This document shows, in pieces, positions 46,083-54,692 of a stretch of 64,000 nt of DNA. Origin of the DNA: Edaphobacter sp. 12200R-103 (GTDB taxonomy: Bacteria > Acidobacteriota > Terriglobia > Terriglobales > Acidobacteriaceae); NCBI RefSeq assembly GCF_010093025.1, contig NZ_CP048114.1:682001-746000 (forward strand), given 5' to 3'. Within the stretch, counting starts at the first letter, position 1; each line of letters starts with the position of its first letter. The position numbers and the translations under genes are program-made. The notes under the pieces were generated by a model. It was not told where the DNA came from, did no database searches, and saw nothing but the letters and a program-made list of their open reading frames with translations.

Positions 46083-47741
46083 CTAGTTCAGGCGGAATGC
46101 GTAAACAGAATCGCCCGCGCCGGCCAGGATGTATTGATGCCCATCGAGCATGTAAGTTTCCGGAGCGTTGCTGACCCCAATACGCGCATGCCACAGGGGA
46201 TTGCCATTAGCGACGTCGTAGGCGACCAGGTTCCCGCCGGGATCGCCGGTGAAGAGCAGCTTTCCTGCTGTCGCCAAAAGACCGGGCTGAACGCCGTAGT
46301 TCGCGATTCCGGAGTAGCGATGTTGCCATGCCACTTTACCGGTCTTGTAATCGATGGCAGTGATGTAGCTGCCCATGCTGCCGAGGCTCTGTTCGTCCTT
46401 ACCGCCGAGCCCCATGGACCCCCGCGGATCGGTAGTAGTCAGGTAGTACATGGCGTAAGTGTCCGTGGTCTGGACGTACATCAGGCCGGTGTCGGGACTA
46501 TAGGCAGGAGGCATCCAGTTGGTAATTCCCTGATTCGCCGGCGACACCAGCGCCCCTGCAAGGTCAAAATCCTTTGCTGGAATGCGGACGGGCGCTCCAT
46601 TCTTATCGTAGGTGTCCCTGGCCCAGTTGACCGTCTTCGACATCTTCCCGGTAACAAGGTGCTCTCCGGTCAGGCGATCGAGCGTGAAGTAGTAGCCGTT
46701 GCGTGCTGCGTTCAGTACCATCTTTCGCATCTTGCCGTTGAACATGCCGTCGATCAGGATAGGGGTCTGTGCGGAGTCGTAGTCGTGAGTGTCGTGAGGG
46801 GAGTTCTGGTAGTACCAGGCCATCTTTCCGGTATCGACATTGAGCGCAATGATGGAGCAGGTATAGAGGTTTGATCCCGGACCACGCTTCTGCGAGGTAT
46901 AGGCGGCGCTCGGATTGCCGGTGCCGAAGATGTAGAGGTGGGTTTCGGGATCGTAGGAGCCGGGAACCCAGACGTTGCCGCCGCCGTGCGAAGCCGCGTC
47001 CAGATTCAGCCAGGTGTCGAGACCCGGGTCGCCCTGCTTCATCGGGACGGTGTAGAACCTCCACTGCACGTCGCCGGTTTCGGGATCGTAGGATTGCAGA
47101 AATCCGGGTTCGTCGAGGTCATCTCCTGTACCGACGAGAAGATGATTGCCGACGACGATGGGAGCCATGGTGGAGAAGTACTGCTCATCGAAGCTTGCAA
47201 TTTCTTTGTGCCACTTCTCCTTGCCGGTTTTGGCGTCGAGACAGATCAGGTAGTTATCTGGCGTCTCCATGTAGACCCAGTTCTTCCACATGGCCATGCC
47301 GCGATTGCCGATGTGGGTTCCGCCCTTGGTCTTCCAGTAGTAGTGCCAGAGCATGTGGCCGTCGCGCGCGTCGAGGGCCCATGCGTTGTCGGGTGTTGAG
47401 ACGTAGAGAACGCCATCGACCTGCAGTATGGAGCCTTTGATGTTGGCTGGAGTGTTGAACTCGGCCGTGCCTTCGCCGGCTACGATCGTCGGAGGTTCTG
47501 TCGGCAGAGATTGGGAGCCTGTGTGAAGCCGAGATACCCAGGCGAGCGACAGATTCTTTACGGTCGACTGGTTGATGGCATCAAGGGAGCTGTACCTTCG
47601 TCCGGAGTAGTCGCCCGAGTACGTGGGCCACGAATCAGGACTCGGTTTGAGGATCTGGCCTGGATCGAGACTCTGGGTTCTTGCGGGAGATGCGGCCAGT
47701 GCAAAGGATGCAGCGAGCAGAGAGGACAGCAGTGTTTTCAT
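46083..47741 (-). CDS. PQQ-dependent alcohol/sugar dehydrogenase (quinoprotein)
   Basis: A 552-residue periplasmic quinoprotein with a signal peptide (LLSSLLAASFALAASPART). Propeller repeats such as LDARDGHMLWHYY, LDAKTGKEKWHKEI, YDPETGDVQWRF, LNVDTGKMAWYYQ and YDVANGNPLWHARI are clear. SPHDTHDYDSAQTPILI is the conserved segment near the PQQ/calcium site. There is no haem c motif in this protein; the haem is supplied by the gene directly upstream, whose stop overlaps this ATG (ATGA). Substrate unknown. Confidence 0.92.
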   Translation of the reverse strand: MKTLLSSLLAASFALAASPARTQSLDPGQILKPSPDSWPTYSGDYSGRRYSSLDAINQSTVKNLSLAWVSRLHTGSQSLPTEPPTIVAGEGTAEFNTPANIKGSILQVDGVLYVSTPDNAWALDARDGHMLWHYYWKTKGGTHIGNRGMAMWKNWVYMETPDNYLICLDAKTGKEKWHKEIASFDEQYFSTMAPIVVGNHLLVGTGDDLDEPGFLQSYDPETGDVQWRFYTVPMKQGDPGLDTWLNLDAASHGGGNVWVPGSYDPETHLYIFGTGNPSAAYTSQKRGPGSNLYTCSIIALNVDTGKMAWYYQNSPHDTHDYDSAQTPILIDGMFNGKMRKMVLNAARNGYYFTLDRLTGEHLVTGKMSKTVNWARDTYDKNGAPVRIPAKDFDLAGALVSPANQGITNWMPPAYSPDTGLMYVQTTDTYAMYYLTTTDPRGSMGLGGKDEQSLGSMGSYITAIDYKTGKVAWQHRYSGIANYGVQPGLLATAGKLLFTGDPGGNLVAYDVANGNPLWHARIGVSNAPETYMLDGHQYILAGAGDSVYAFRLN

Positions 47742-48604
47742 TTCAGGCTCACCAGATATGCCGTTATGTTGTGAATCTCTTTGTCGGTGTATTTGTGCAG
47801 AAGCTCGCGATGAGCAGCGAGCGGATCGTGGATCTCAATCTTCGGAACATCGCCGACACGTGTAAAGCCGCGATTGGTTCCGTCTGGCTGCTTCACTCCT
47901 ACATAGAAGTCATCGATGCGGGTCAGCACGCCCTCTACCTTCTCGCCCGTGGGTGAGGTGACGGTCACAGTGACTGGAGGCACATGAAGGTTTTGCATGC
48001 GAACCCTGGGAACGCCGTTCGGGCCTGCTCCGCCATCGGGCAAAAGCCACGTCTGCTGCAGGACCTTCGGCGTCGGCATCTTGGCGGCGAAGCCTTTCAG
48101 GTCACCGGTTACGGAGTGGCAGGAGGCGCAGCGCTTCTGGAAATCGGCTTCTCCGACCTTTGCATCGCCCCGCACGATGTCGATGTTGTTCTCGTTGGGA
48201 TCGGTACGACTGGCGATGTGAATGCTGTGCAGCCAGGCGGCAACATCCTTAATCTGAGCGTCGCTCAGTTCAATGCGGGGCATGCCCTTATCAGCGCGCG
48301 CGCCGTGGACAATAGGCGCGATCAGCTCTCCCTCCTTGTCCTGCATGACAATGCTGGAGCGCAGCAGGTTGGGCCCGACCTCTCCGCCGCGAGCATCAGA
48401 GCCGTGGCAGAAACCGCAGCTGACTCCATAGGTCGCTTTCCCTCGCGCGATCACCTCTGCGGGGGCCTGTGGACGGTCCGGATACGCCGGCGGACGGTGA
48501 ACCTGTCCGGCGGCACGTGTCTGAGCTTCAGCGATGTAGGAGGTTCTGGCGCCGTACCATGCTCCCGGAACCAGGAAGAGAGCCGCTAACAATCTAAACT
48601 TCAC
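47738..48604 (-). CDS. Dihaem cytochrome c, electron acceptor of the adjacent quinoprotein
   Basis: A 288-residue exported protein with signal peptide FRLLAALFLVPGAWYGA. Two haem c sites are visible, CGFCH (residues 63-67) and CASCH (159-163), each within a cytochrome c domain, with candidate axial Met in GMPR and KMPTP. The C-terminal about 90 residues (VTVTVTSPTGEKVEGVLTRI) form a beta-rich module of unknown role, ending in NITAYLVSLK. It should take electrons from the PQQ enzyme encoded immediately downstream and pass them to a terminal oxidase. Confidence 0.9.
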   Translation of the reverse strand: MKFRLLAALFLVPGAWYGARTSYIAEAQTRAAGQVHRPPAYPDRPQAPAEVIARGKATYGVSCGFCHGSDARGGEVGPNLLRSSIVMQDKEGELIAPIVHGARADKGMPRIELSDAQIKDVAAWLHSIHIASRTDPNENNIDIVRGDAKVGEADFQKRCASCHSVTGDLKGFAAKMPTPKVLQQTWLLPDGGAGPNGVPRVRMQNLHVPPVTVTVTSPTGEKVEGVLTRIDDFYVGVKQPDGTNRGFTRVGDVPKIEIHDPLAAHRELLHKYTDKEIHNITAYLVSLK

Positions 48605-48832
48605 GCAGTTGTTCCCTCCGTCTGGCAGGCTTGAGGAAACCGGTGTTCAAGCGAGACAGAACAGGCAAAAAATCGGTTCCTCTGACTCTACCTTGAAGCC
48701 GCACGGATACCAAACTCTCTCGGAGGGCCGTCTTTTCGGCGCGCGCGGCGGCGGCGATGGGCTTTCGACGGATCAGAAAGCCGAATGAGACGAATCCAGG
48801 AATTGGAATTGATCCCCCATTGAAATTAGCGC

Positions 48833-48862
48833 TTGACAGGCGAATTTAGGCGTCGATAGGAT
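48833..48862 (+). promoter_or_regulatory. Sigma-70-type promoter of the receptor gene
   Basis: TTGACA (48833-48838) and TAGGAT (48857-48862) with an 18-bp spacer, 117 nt upstream of the chosen start codon. Confidence 0.6.
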
Positions 48863-48874
48863 GCTCCCGAAAAA

Positions 48875-48888
48875 ATGAGACGTCTCAT
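48875..48888 (+). promoter_or_regulatory. Perfect palindrome ATGAGACGTCTCAT, candidate LacI-type operator
   Basis: A 14-bp perfect palindrome with central CG starts 12 nt after the -10 box, overlapping the expected early transcribed region. LacI/GalR operators share the central ACGT-type symmetry. The cognate regulator is not in the window. Confidence 0.55.
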
Positions 48889-48979
48889 AACGCTCCCAAT
48901 TTTTCACCAAGGGATAGTTGTGCAATCCAGGTCACAGCCCCGCACTTTGCTGTGCGGGCAATTTCGGAGGCTTCAACTC

Positions 48980-51900
48980 ATGATTACGAAGATCACCGAC
49001 GGTTCGGCGCGGTGGGAGATGCAGACCAGTTCAGGTTCTGCCGCCACCACGAACTTACTCGGTACAGGAAAGCGCGTGATGCGCGGAACATGTCTGGCGT
49101 TTGCGCTGGCTGTTCTGCCCGTCTTTGCAACTGCTGTGTTTTCACCGATGGCATACGGCCAGGCCAGTTCGAGCTCTGACGCGGTCGGAAAGGTAACGGA
49201 TTCCACGGGCGCGAGTGTGCCCGGAGCAACGGTTCATCTGATCAACAATGCAACCGGCGCAGAGCGTACCGCCACCACGAATGACAGCGGTGACTGGTCG
49301 ATTCCCAATATTCCCCCGGCGAACTATCGCGTTCGGGTTGAGAAAGAGGGATTCAAGACCAGCACCATTGCTTCGCTCCCGGTTGAAATCGGAAAGACGG
49401 CGAACGGCTCGGTCACGCTGAGCGTCGGTGAGAGGACCGAGACGGTCGAGGTCAGCACGCTGCCGCCGCAGTTGCAGACGTCTGAGGCTACGGTTGGCCA
49501 GATTATCGACCAGAAGCAGATCAACGATCTCCCTCTGAATGGCCGTAACGTGCTTCAGCTTGCAGCGCTTTCCCCGGGCGTTTCACCGCCGCAGAGCGGC
49601 CAGACGGGCACTCCCGCGCAGACGGGCACCCAGACGAGCAGCCGCCAGCTTTACATCGCGGTAGACGGTGGACGCGCCTCATCCACGAACTACGTGCTGG
49701 ACGGCACGTATGTCCGTTCGATGCGCTTCAACAACATGTCGATCTTGCCGAACACGGATGCCATCCAGGAGTTCAATCTGCTGCGCTCGACCTTCTCAAC
49801 GGAGTATGGCCAAGGGCAGGCGGTTGTTTCGATGGTGACGAAGTCGGGCTCGAACTCGGTTCACGGCACGGTGTATGAGTACGCACGTAACGCGATCTTC
49901 GACGCTCGTAATTACTTCACAACCGTGGCAAGCAGTCCTGTGAAGCCCGACTTCTATCGTCATCAGTATGGAGGCACGGTCGGCTTCCCGATCATCAAGG
50001 ACAAACTGTTTATGTTTGGCGCCTACGAGGGGATGAGGTCAGCCCGCGCCAACCCGGCGTTTGCCATATTCCCGACACAAGCAGAGCTTGGCGGCGATGC
50101 CACTGCAGCGGATCCAAATGTGGCGGGCAATGCAGCTATCCTGAAGCAAACCTGCGCACCGAGTGCGACCACAATATGCGTCGGCGTTAAGAATCCGGCT
50201 GGCTGGAACCCCGCCTTCTGGAATTCCAATAAGGCCTCATCCGTACTAGCCGCAACCTATCCTAAGCTGGCAAGCGATTCGCCAGTACCAGGCTATAACG
50301 GAAACAACTATGCGCTTCAGAACGCAATGTTCACCGAGAACTACAACAGCTACACGCTGCGCGGGGACTGGATTGTTTCCCAGAAGAACTCCTTCTTCGC
50401 CCGGTATATCGATTTCAATTCCGCACAGATCACGCCCCAGGTGACCGGCAGTAGCCTCTCGAATCCGCTGGTGGGCCGTAACGCTGTACTTGGCAATACG
50501 TACCTCATCTCATCGAACATCGTGAACGAGGTGCGCGTAGGTTGGAACCAGTTCTACAACATCGGGCTCGCCGTACTGCAGGATCCCACGACGCAGTGGG
50601 CCGCTGCGGAAGGATTGACCAACGTTACGGCACTCACGTCGAAGCAGCAGAATGGCCGCGCCGGTTTCACGATCGCGGGTTACAACAACGTGGGTGATGG
50701 TGCGGGCGACCAGGGTGGTAAGGAGAACGTCATCAGCATCGGCGATTCGCTCTCCATTGTGCACGGCAGACATACCTGGAAGACTGGCTTCCAATATCAG
50801 AACCGCCGTCTGTGGCAGATTGCCGATAACAACTCTCGCGGCAACGCCACGTTCGACAACTGCTCCAAGAGCAACTGCCCCGTGGGCGAAAAAACCTATA
50901 CCGACCCGGTCACAGGCTTCCAGGTCTACTACAACAAGTTCCAGAACTATGCACGCGGCATGTGCACTTCTGGATGCAACGGTAATGCCGGAACGACGCT
51001 GGGCCACTATCGTGACAATACCTATGGCGCGTTCTTCAACGATATATGGCAGTTCGGCCACGGCCTGACGGTCACTCTCGGCATGCGATGGGAGTACAAC
51101 AGTCCGTTTGTCGAACAAAACGGACTGGAAGGCACGCTTGATCCGACCACGGGACTAGTTACTTTCAGCAAGATCCCGGCGAACATTCCAAACTCGTACA
51201 AGCCTTATTACGATCTGAGCAGGACGTATCGTCCTGGGATCATCGAACCGAACAAGAAGGGCTTTATGCCGCGCGTCGGTCTGGCGTATGAGGCCCGGCC
51301 AGGCACTGTTGTTCGTGCGGGCTTTGGCATCTACCTCGACAACGTCAATACCAACGAGTTGCAGTTCACCCGTTACGCTGCTCCGCTGTACTTCCAGCAG
51401 GCGTTCAACAGCACCTTCGTCAATCAGCTCTGGCCCGATCCAACGCAGGCAATCGGCGTAGCACAGGTGCCTTCACCGTTCTCGATTCTTCCGAAGAACA
51501 ACCGTCCTTACACGGAAGAGTGGACCGCAAGCGTGCAGCAGGATCTGGGTCACAACATGATCCTTGAGATTGCCTACACGGGCAGTGAAACCCACAAATC
51601 CTGGAAGCGTTACGACCAGAACCAGTGCACCCAGTATCCGTTTGTGGTGCCGTCGTACGCCGCGACAGGGTGCACGGTCCCCGCTGGGCAACTCAACCCC
51701 AACCGGCCGTATCCAGCGTTCAGCCAGGGCGTTCTGACCAGCAGCACCAGGGGCGATGCAAACTTCCACGGCGGTTCGGTCAAGCTCGAGAAGCGTGCGA
51801 GCCATGGCTTGTACTACCTGGCCAGCTATCAGTGGTCGAAGAACATCGACAACTTCTCAGGTGAGGCTGCGGCGAACGACTCATCCTTCGCGACCTCGAT

Positions 51901-52507
51901 GTCGTTCGACCGCTCGTACTCGAACTTCGATAACCGCAACAAGGCGGTTATCTCGGGTGGATATGAGCTGCCGTTCGGCAAGGGCAAGCGTTGGCTGCAA
52001 TCTGGCGCAGCCAATGCGCTGGCCGGTGGCTGGTCCGTCCAGCCGGCCATTCAGCTTCGTGGCGGTTATCCGTTCAACGTCTCACGCAGCGGCTGCAACT
52101 TTGCAGCGAATATCGGCTGCCGCGCCTTTCTGGTCTCCGGCAAGACGGTGTCGGATGCTTATCTGAGCAACCCATCGCCTCTCCACTGGTTTGACGATTC
52201 GGTGTTCACGAACAACTACACCGGTTCCTACAGCCGCAACTCAGCCGACAACCCTTCAGTTCAAGGTTGGGTTACCCGTAACGTGCTTCGTGGACCCGGC
52301 ACGACCGACGTCGACTTCTCAGCGATCAAGAACGTCCAGGTCTATGAGCGGGTGCATGCGCAGTTCCGCGCAGAGGCCTACAACATCTTCAATCACCCCA
52401 TCTTCTCGAACCCGCAGGGCAACATCAACAACTCCCAGGTGGGAAGGGTTACGGGCACGTCGATGGACAACCGCAGCATCCAGCTCGCAGTCAAGGTCAT
52501 CTTCTAG
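48980..52507 (+). CDS. TonB-dependent receptor, Oar-like, with N-terminal carboxypeptidase-regulatory domain
   Basis: An outer-membrane protein of about 1175 residues. The start at 48980 has GGAGG 9 nt upstream; a longer in-frame reading would begin inside the operator palindrome. A signal-like segment (CLAFALAVLPVFATAVFSPM) ends before AYGQA. Then comes a CarboxypepD_reg-like beta-sandwich (VGKVTDSTGASVPGATVHLI, WSIPNIPPANYRVRVEKEGF), a plug with INDLPLNGRNVLQLAALSPG, and a long barrel ending in the aromatic NRSIQLAVKVIF. Such receptors are abundant in Terriglobia and thought to import oligosaccharides or other polymers. Substrate unknown. Confidence 0.9.
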   Translation: MITKITDGSARWEMQTSSGSAATTNLLGTGKRVMRGTCLAFALAVLPVFATAVFSPMAYGQASSSSDAVGKVTDSTGASVPGATVHLINNATGAERTATTNDSGDWSIPNIPPANYRVRVEKEGFKTSTIASLPVEIGKTANGSVTLSVGERTETVEVSTLPPQLQTSEATVGQIIDQKQINDLPLNGRNVLQLAALSPGVSPPQSGQTGTPAQTGTQTSSRQLYIAVDGGRASSTNYVLDGTYVRSMRFNNMSILPNTDAIQEFNLLRSTFSTEYGQGQAVVSMVTKSGSNSVHGTVYEYARNAIFDARNYFTTVASSPVKPDFYRHQYGGTVGFPIIKDKLFMFGAYEGMRSARANPAFAIFPTQAELGGDATAADPNVAGNAAILKQTCAPSATTICVGVKNPAGWNPAFWNSNKASSVLAATYPKLASDSPVPGYNGNNYALQNAMFTENYNSYTLRGDWIVSQKNSFFARYIDFNSAQITPQVTGSSLSNPLVGRNAVLGNTYLISSNIVNEVRVGWNQFYNIGLAVLQDPTTQWAAAEGLTNVTALTSKQQNGRAGFTIAGYNNVGDGAGDQGGKENVISIGDSLSIVHGRHTWKTGFQYQNRRLWQIADNNSRGNATFDNCSKSNCPVGEKTYTDPVTGFQVYYNKFQNYARGMCTSGCNGNAGTTLGHYRDNTYGAFFNDIWQFGHGLTVTLGMRWEYNSPFVEQNGLEGTLDPTTGLVTFSKIPANIPNSYKPYYDLSRTYRPGIIEPNKKGFMPRVGLAYEARPGTVVRAGFGIYLDNVNTNELQFTRYAAPLYFQQAFNSTFVNQLWPDPTQAIGVAQVPSPFSILPKNNRPYTEEWTASVQQDLGHNMILEIAYTGSETHKSWKRYDQNQCTQYPFVVPSYAATGCTVPAGQLNPNRPYPAFSQGVLTSSTRGDANFHGGSVKLEKRASHGLYYLASYQWSKNIDNFSGEAAANDSSFATSMSFDRSYSNFDNRNKAVISGGYELPFGKGKRWLQSGAANALAGGWSVQPAIQLRGGYPFNVSRSGCNFAANIGCRAFLVSGKTVSDAYLSNPSPLHWFDDSVFTNNYTGSYSRNSADNPSVQGWVTRNVLRGPGTTDVDFSAIKNVQVYERVHAQFRAEAYNIFNHPIFSNPQGNINNSQVGRVTGTSMDNRSIQLAVKVIF

Positions 52508-52557
52508 TCGAAGATTTCAATCCCAAAAAAAGTCGGACAGATTCAGTCGACCTCCGG

Positions 52558-52602
52558 CGATAACTGTAGCATCCAGCTGGCAGTGAAGGGGGCTCTTCTA
52601 GA
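52558..52602 (+). pseudogene. Duplicated 3'-end remnant of a TonB-dependent receptor gene
   Basis: GGCGATAACTGTAGCATCCA then GCTGGCAGTGAAGGGG-CTCTTCTAG closely follows the last 45 bp of the receptor gene just upstream (GACAACCGCAGCATCCAGCT...ATCTTCTAG). It would encode DNCSIQLAVK before losing frame. It is either a local duplication or the tail of a deleted second receptor gene. Confidence 0.6.
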
Positions 52603-52621
52603 CTTAGCCGACTGTCGTTAG

Positions 52622-52663
52622 CCAGGGACGGACTCTCAGCAGTCTGTCCCTGGTTCTTTTTTT
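52622..52663 (+). terminator. Rho-independent terminator of the receptor gene
   Basis: CCAGGGACGGACT pairs with AGTCTGTCCCTGG (one G-U pair) around CTCAGC, followed by TTCTTTTTTT. Confidence 0.92.
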
Positions 52664-52778
52664 AACGGACTATCTTTTCGCAGGCAGTCTCATTGACTGC
52701 TTCCCAGCTGATCCTTTGCATACAGCGTGTTGAGCCGAAATGGATGACTTTCGCTATTATTTCGCCTAAAATTGTGGG

Positions 52779-53597
52779 ATGCAGCCATTGAGCAGCTCGA
52801 GCCTGCGCCGCGATCTCAGCCGGAGGAACGTGGATCGCGCGCTTGAGAGAAGACACGAGCTGAGTTATGGCTCCATTCCCAGCGTTATTTATCAGGAAGA
52901 AGATGCTGCGCATGGAAACTTTCTCGATGCGTCTTACCGGGCTATCTGCGCTCGTCCTGAGTGGCGGCGACGTCTCGACAAGAGCTACACGGGCGACCGC
53001 TGGATTGCGCGACGATGGGACCGGGCAGAGAGAAGTGAGCTGGACTGCGGAAACAGTTCCGATGCGCTGCTGATGAACATTTTCTGTTACCCGAGGGTTT
53101 TGCGCAGTCGTGATCTTTGTGCAGCGCTGGGGGTAGACCCAGGAGTTATCCCGGAGTTCGGAGTCAGACCGCATACACCGCTTCTGAACGAGAAGACGGA
53201 CCAGACCGAGGTGGATATGCGCATTGGGGATCTGCTGGTCGAGGCCAAATTGACGGAAACTGGTTTTCGTCCGGCCCCAAAACGACTTCTGCTTCGTTAC
53301 CGCGACTTTGAGGAGGTATTCGATCCTGCAGAACTTCGGATCGCCGACGATCTGGTCCCCCAATACCAACTGCTCCGGGGTATTCTTGCGGCGTACTCCG
53401 CGAAGGTGAGCTTTGCGTTGCTCTGTGACGGTCGCCGTGCCGATCTTCAGGAGAGCTGGTTTCGTGCACTACAGGCGGTACGCAGCTACAGCTTTCGCAG
53501 CCGGTTAAAGCTGGTCACGTGGCAGGAGATAGCGACCTGTGTGCCGGCTCGTCTCAAGAGTTTTTTGAAAGAGAAATACGGCATTATTCCGGCGTGA
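52779..53597 (+). CDS. PD-(D/E)XK nuclease-like protein of unknown role
   Basis: A 272-residue soluble protein. Near residue 143 it reads TEVDMRIGDLLVEAKLTETG, which fits a PD-(D/E)XK site (Asp in DMRIGDLL, then E-x-K in EAK). Upstream are IFCYPRVLRS and ALGVDPGVIPEFGVRPH, seen in a conserved group of such hypothetical proteins. Downstream are DDLVPQYQLLRGILAAYSAK and LLCDGRRADL. It may be a DNA nuclease or a catalytically altered relative. No methyltransferase or other restriction gene is nearby. The next gene's GTG overlaps its stop (GTGA), tying it to the small exported protein. Confidence 0.6.
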   Translation: MQPLSSSSLRRDLSRRNVDRALERRHELSYGSIPSVIYQEEDAAHGNFLDASYRAICARPEWRRRLDKSYTGDRWIARRWDRAERSELDCGNSSDALLMNIFCYPRVLRSRDLCAALGVDPGVIPEFGVRPHTPLLNEKTDQTEVDMRIGDLLVEAKLTETGFRPAPKRLLLRYRDFEEVFDPAELRIADDLVPQYQLLRGILAAYSAKVSFALLCDGRRADLQESWFRALQAVRSYSFRSRLKLVTWQEIATCVPARLKSFLKEKYGIIPA

Positions 53598-54025
53598 TCG
53601 GAAGAACTGATTTGCGTCTCCAGCGCGACGATGCTTCAATAGAATCGTTGCGACGACTCCTTTCCATCGCGTTGCTGCTGATACTCAGCCTGCCATTGGC
53701 GTCGCCTCTCTTCGCTCTTAGCGCGCAGAGTGAGGCAAATCTGCCTGCCTGCTGCCGCCGTGGAGGAAGGCATCACTGCATGGGTATGGCAATACAGTCG
53801 ACGTCTTCCCAGACTCCGAGCGTCCGCTCGTCCGTCGATCACTGCCCGTATTTTCCCGGCGTGACGACTGCGATCCAAACTGGGTGGACGGTGCTTCCGG
53901 TTCAGGCAAGTATCTATGCCGGGCTTGTAAGCCATCCTGCCGTCGTTGCCCAGACGCAGTCGATGTGGCGCATCTCGCGCGACCCCTCGCGTCAGAAGCG
54001 CGGGCCACCTTCCATCTTCCTTTAA
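53594..54025 (+). CDS. Small exported Cys/His-rich protein, CCRR family (copy 1)
   Basis: A 143-residue protein. The hydrophobic segment LLSIALLLILSLPLASPLFA is a signal peptide or anchor. Right after it lies LPACCRRGGRHHCMGMAIQ, then a DHCPYFPG motif near residue 79, and the protein ends KRGPPSIFL. The second copy downstream shares LPACCRR-x-G-x-H-x-C-x-M, CPYxPG and KRGPP. I do not know a named family. The Cys/His/Met cluster suggests metal binding outside the membrane (inference). The GTG start overlaps the previous stop (GTGA); a TTG just before LRRLL is an alternative. Confidence 0.6.
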   Translation: MIGRTDLRLQRDDASIESLRRLLSIALLLILSLPLASPLFALSAQSEANLPACCRRGGRHHCMGMAIQSTSSQTPSVRSSVDHCPYFPGVTTAIQTGWTVLPVQASIYAGLVSHPAVVAQTQSMWRISRDPSRQKRGPPSIFL

Positions 54026-54065
54026 TCCCCATTCGTCCAGCGCACGCGAGACATCTGCTTTAAAT

Positions 54066-54085
54066 CCCGCATCGTAAGCGGGTCT
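54066..54085 (+). terminator. Short hairpin after copy 1 of the CCRR proteins
   Basis: CCCGC-ATCGTAA-GCGGG followed by TCTTT; a weak intrinsic terminator or attenuator between the paralogous genes. Confidence 0.4.
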
Positions 54086-54218
54086 TTGCAGCTGTTTACT
54101 GTGTGCAAAGCTGGAATCTGCCTGCATGCTTCGTCCCTGAATGTCCGGCATGGAAGGATCGCGGAGTCGGGAGACTCTCTTGGGAGCAGGCATCCCCGCG
54201 CAAATAACAGGAAGGCAA

Positions 54219-54638
54219 ATGAGCAGCAGAACGAGAGGGCCGTGGCGAATCAGTGCCGTTCTGACGGTGCTAAGCCTTGTCCTGCCTTTTGTGGCGTTGC
54301 TCATCGTCGCGCCGGTTGGGCAGGCCGCCCTGCTTCCCGCCTGCTGCCGGCGGCACGGAAAGCATCAATGCGCAATGCGCATGACAGAGGGCGGCACCGA
54401 TAACGCCGCATCTTCTGCATCGCCTCGTCTTGCAAGACTGGTTGAGAGATGTCCCTATGCGCCGGGAGCGGTCCCATGCACCCCAAATCCTCTCCTATGG
54501 CAGCCTGTTCAGGGGGTACCGTCCGCTTTCATGCAGAGCGGTCAAACGGCCATCTGCTGGAGGCGATCTGCTCGGGAAGTTTTTCAGGACTCTGCCAACC
54601 TCAAGCGAGGTCCACCTGCCGTTCACATCTCCGCCTGA
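54219..54638 (+). CDS. Small exported Cys/His-rich protein, CCRR family (copy 2)
   Basis: A 139-residue paralogue of the preceding small protein: hydrophobic segment (VLTVLSLVLPFVALLIVAPV), then LLPACCRRHGKHQCAMRM, ERCPYAPG near residue 78, and the tail LKRGPPAVHISA. Sequence outside the shared motifs has diverged. The start at 54219 is chosen for GGAAGG just upstream and because the signal segment follows; an ATG 78 nt earlier lacks support. It ends 54 bp before the second TonB-dependent receptor on the same strand, so the small proteins may assist that receptor. Confidence 0.65.
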   Translation: MSSRTRGPWRISAVLTVLSLVLPFVALLIVAPVGQAALLPACCRRHGKHQCAMRMTEGGTDNAASSASPRLARLVERCPYAPGAVPCTPNPLLWQPVQGVPSAFMQSGQTAICWRRSAREVFQDSANLKRGPPAVHISA

Positions 54639-54692
54639 AACCATCTTTGGGCCGCAGCCATTTAACCGGGCTGCCAGAACGCTGGAGACATT

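Larger units (their letters stand above)
48605..48979. other. Regulatory and 5' leader region of the first TonB-dependent receptor
   Basis: About 375 bp between divergent genes. It contains the promoter at 48833-48862 and the palindrome at 48875-48888; the rest shows no gene. Confidence 0.5.
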
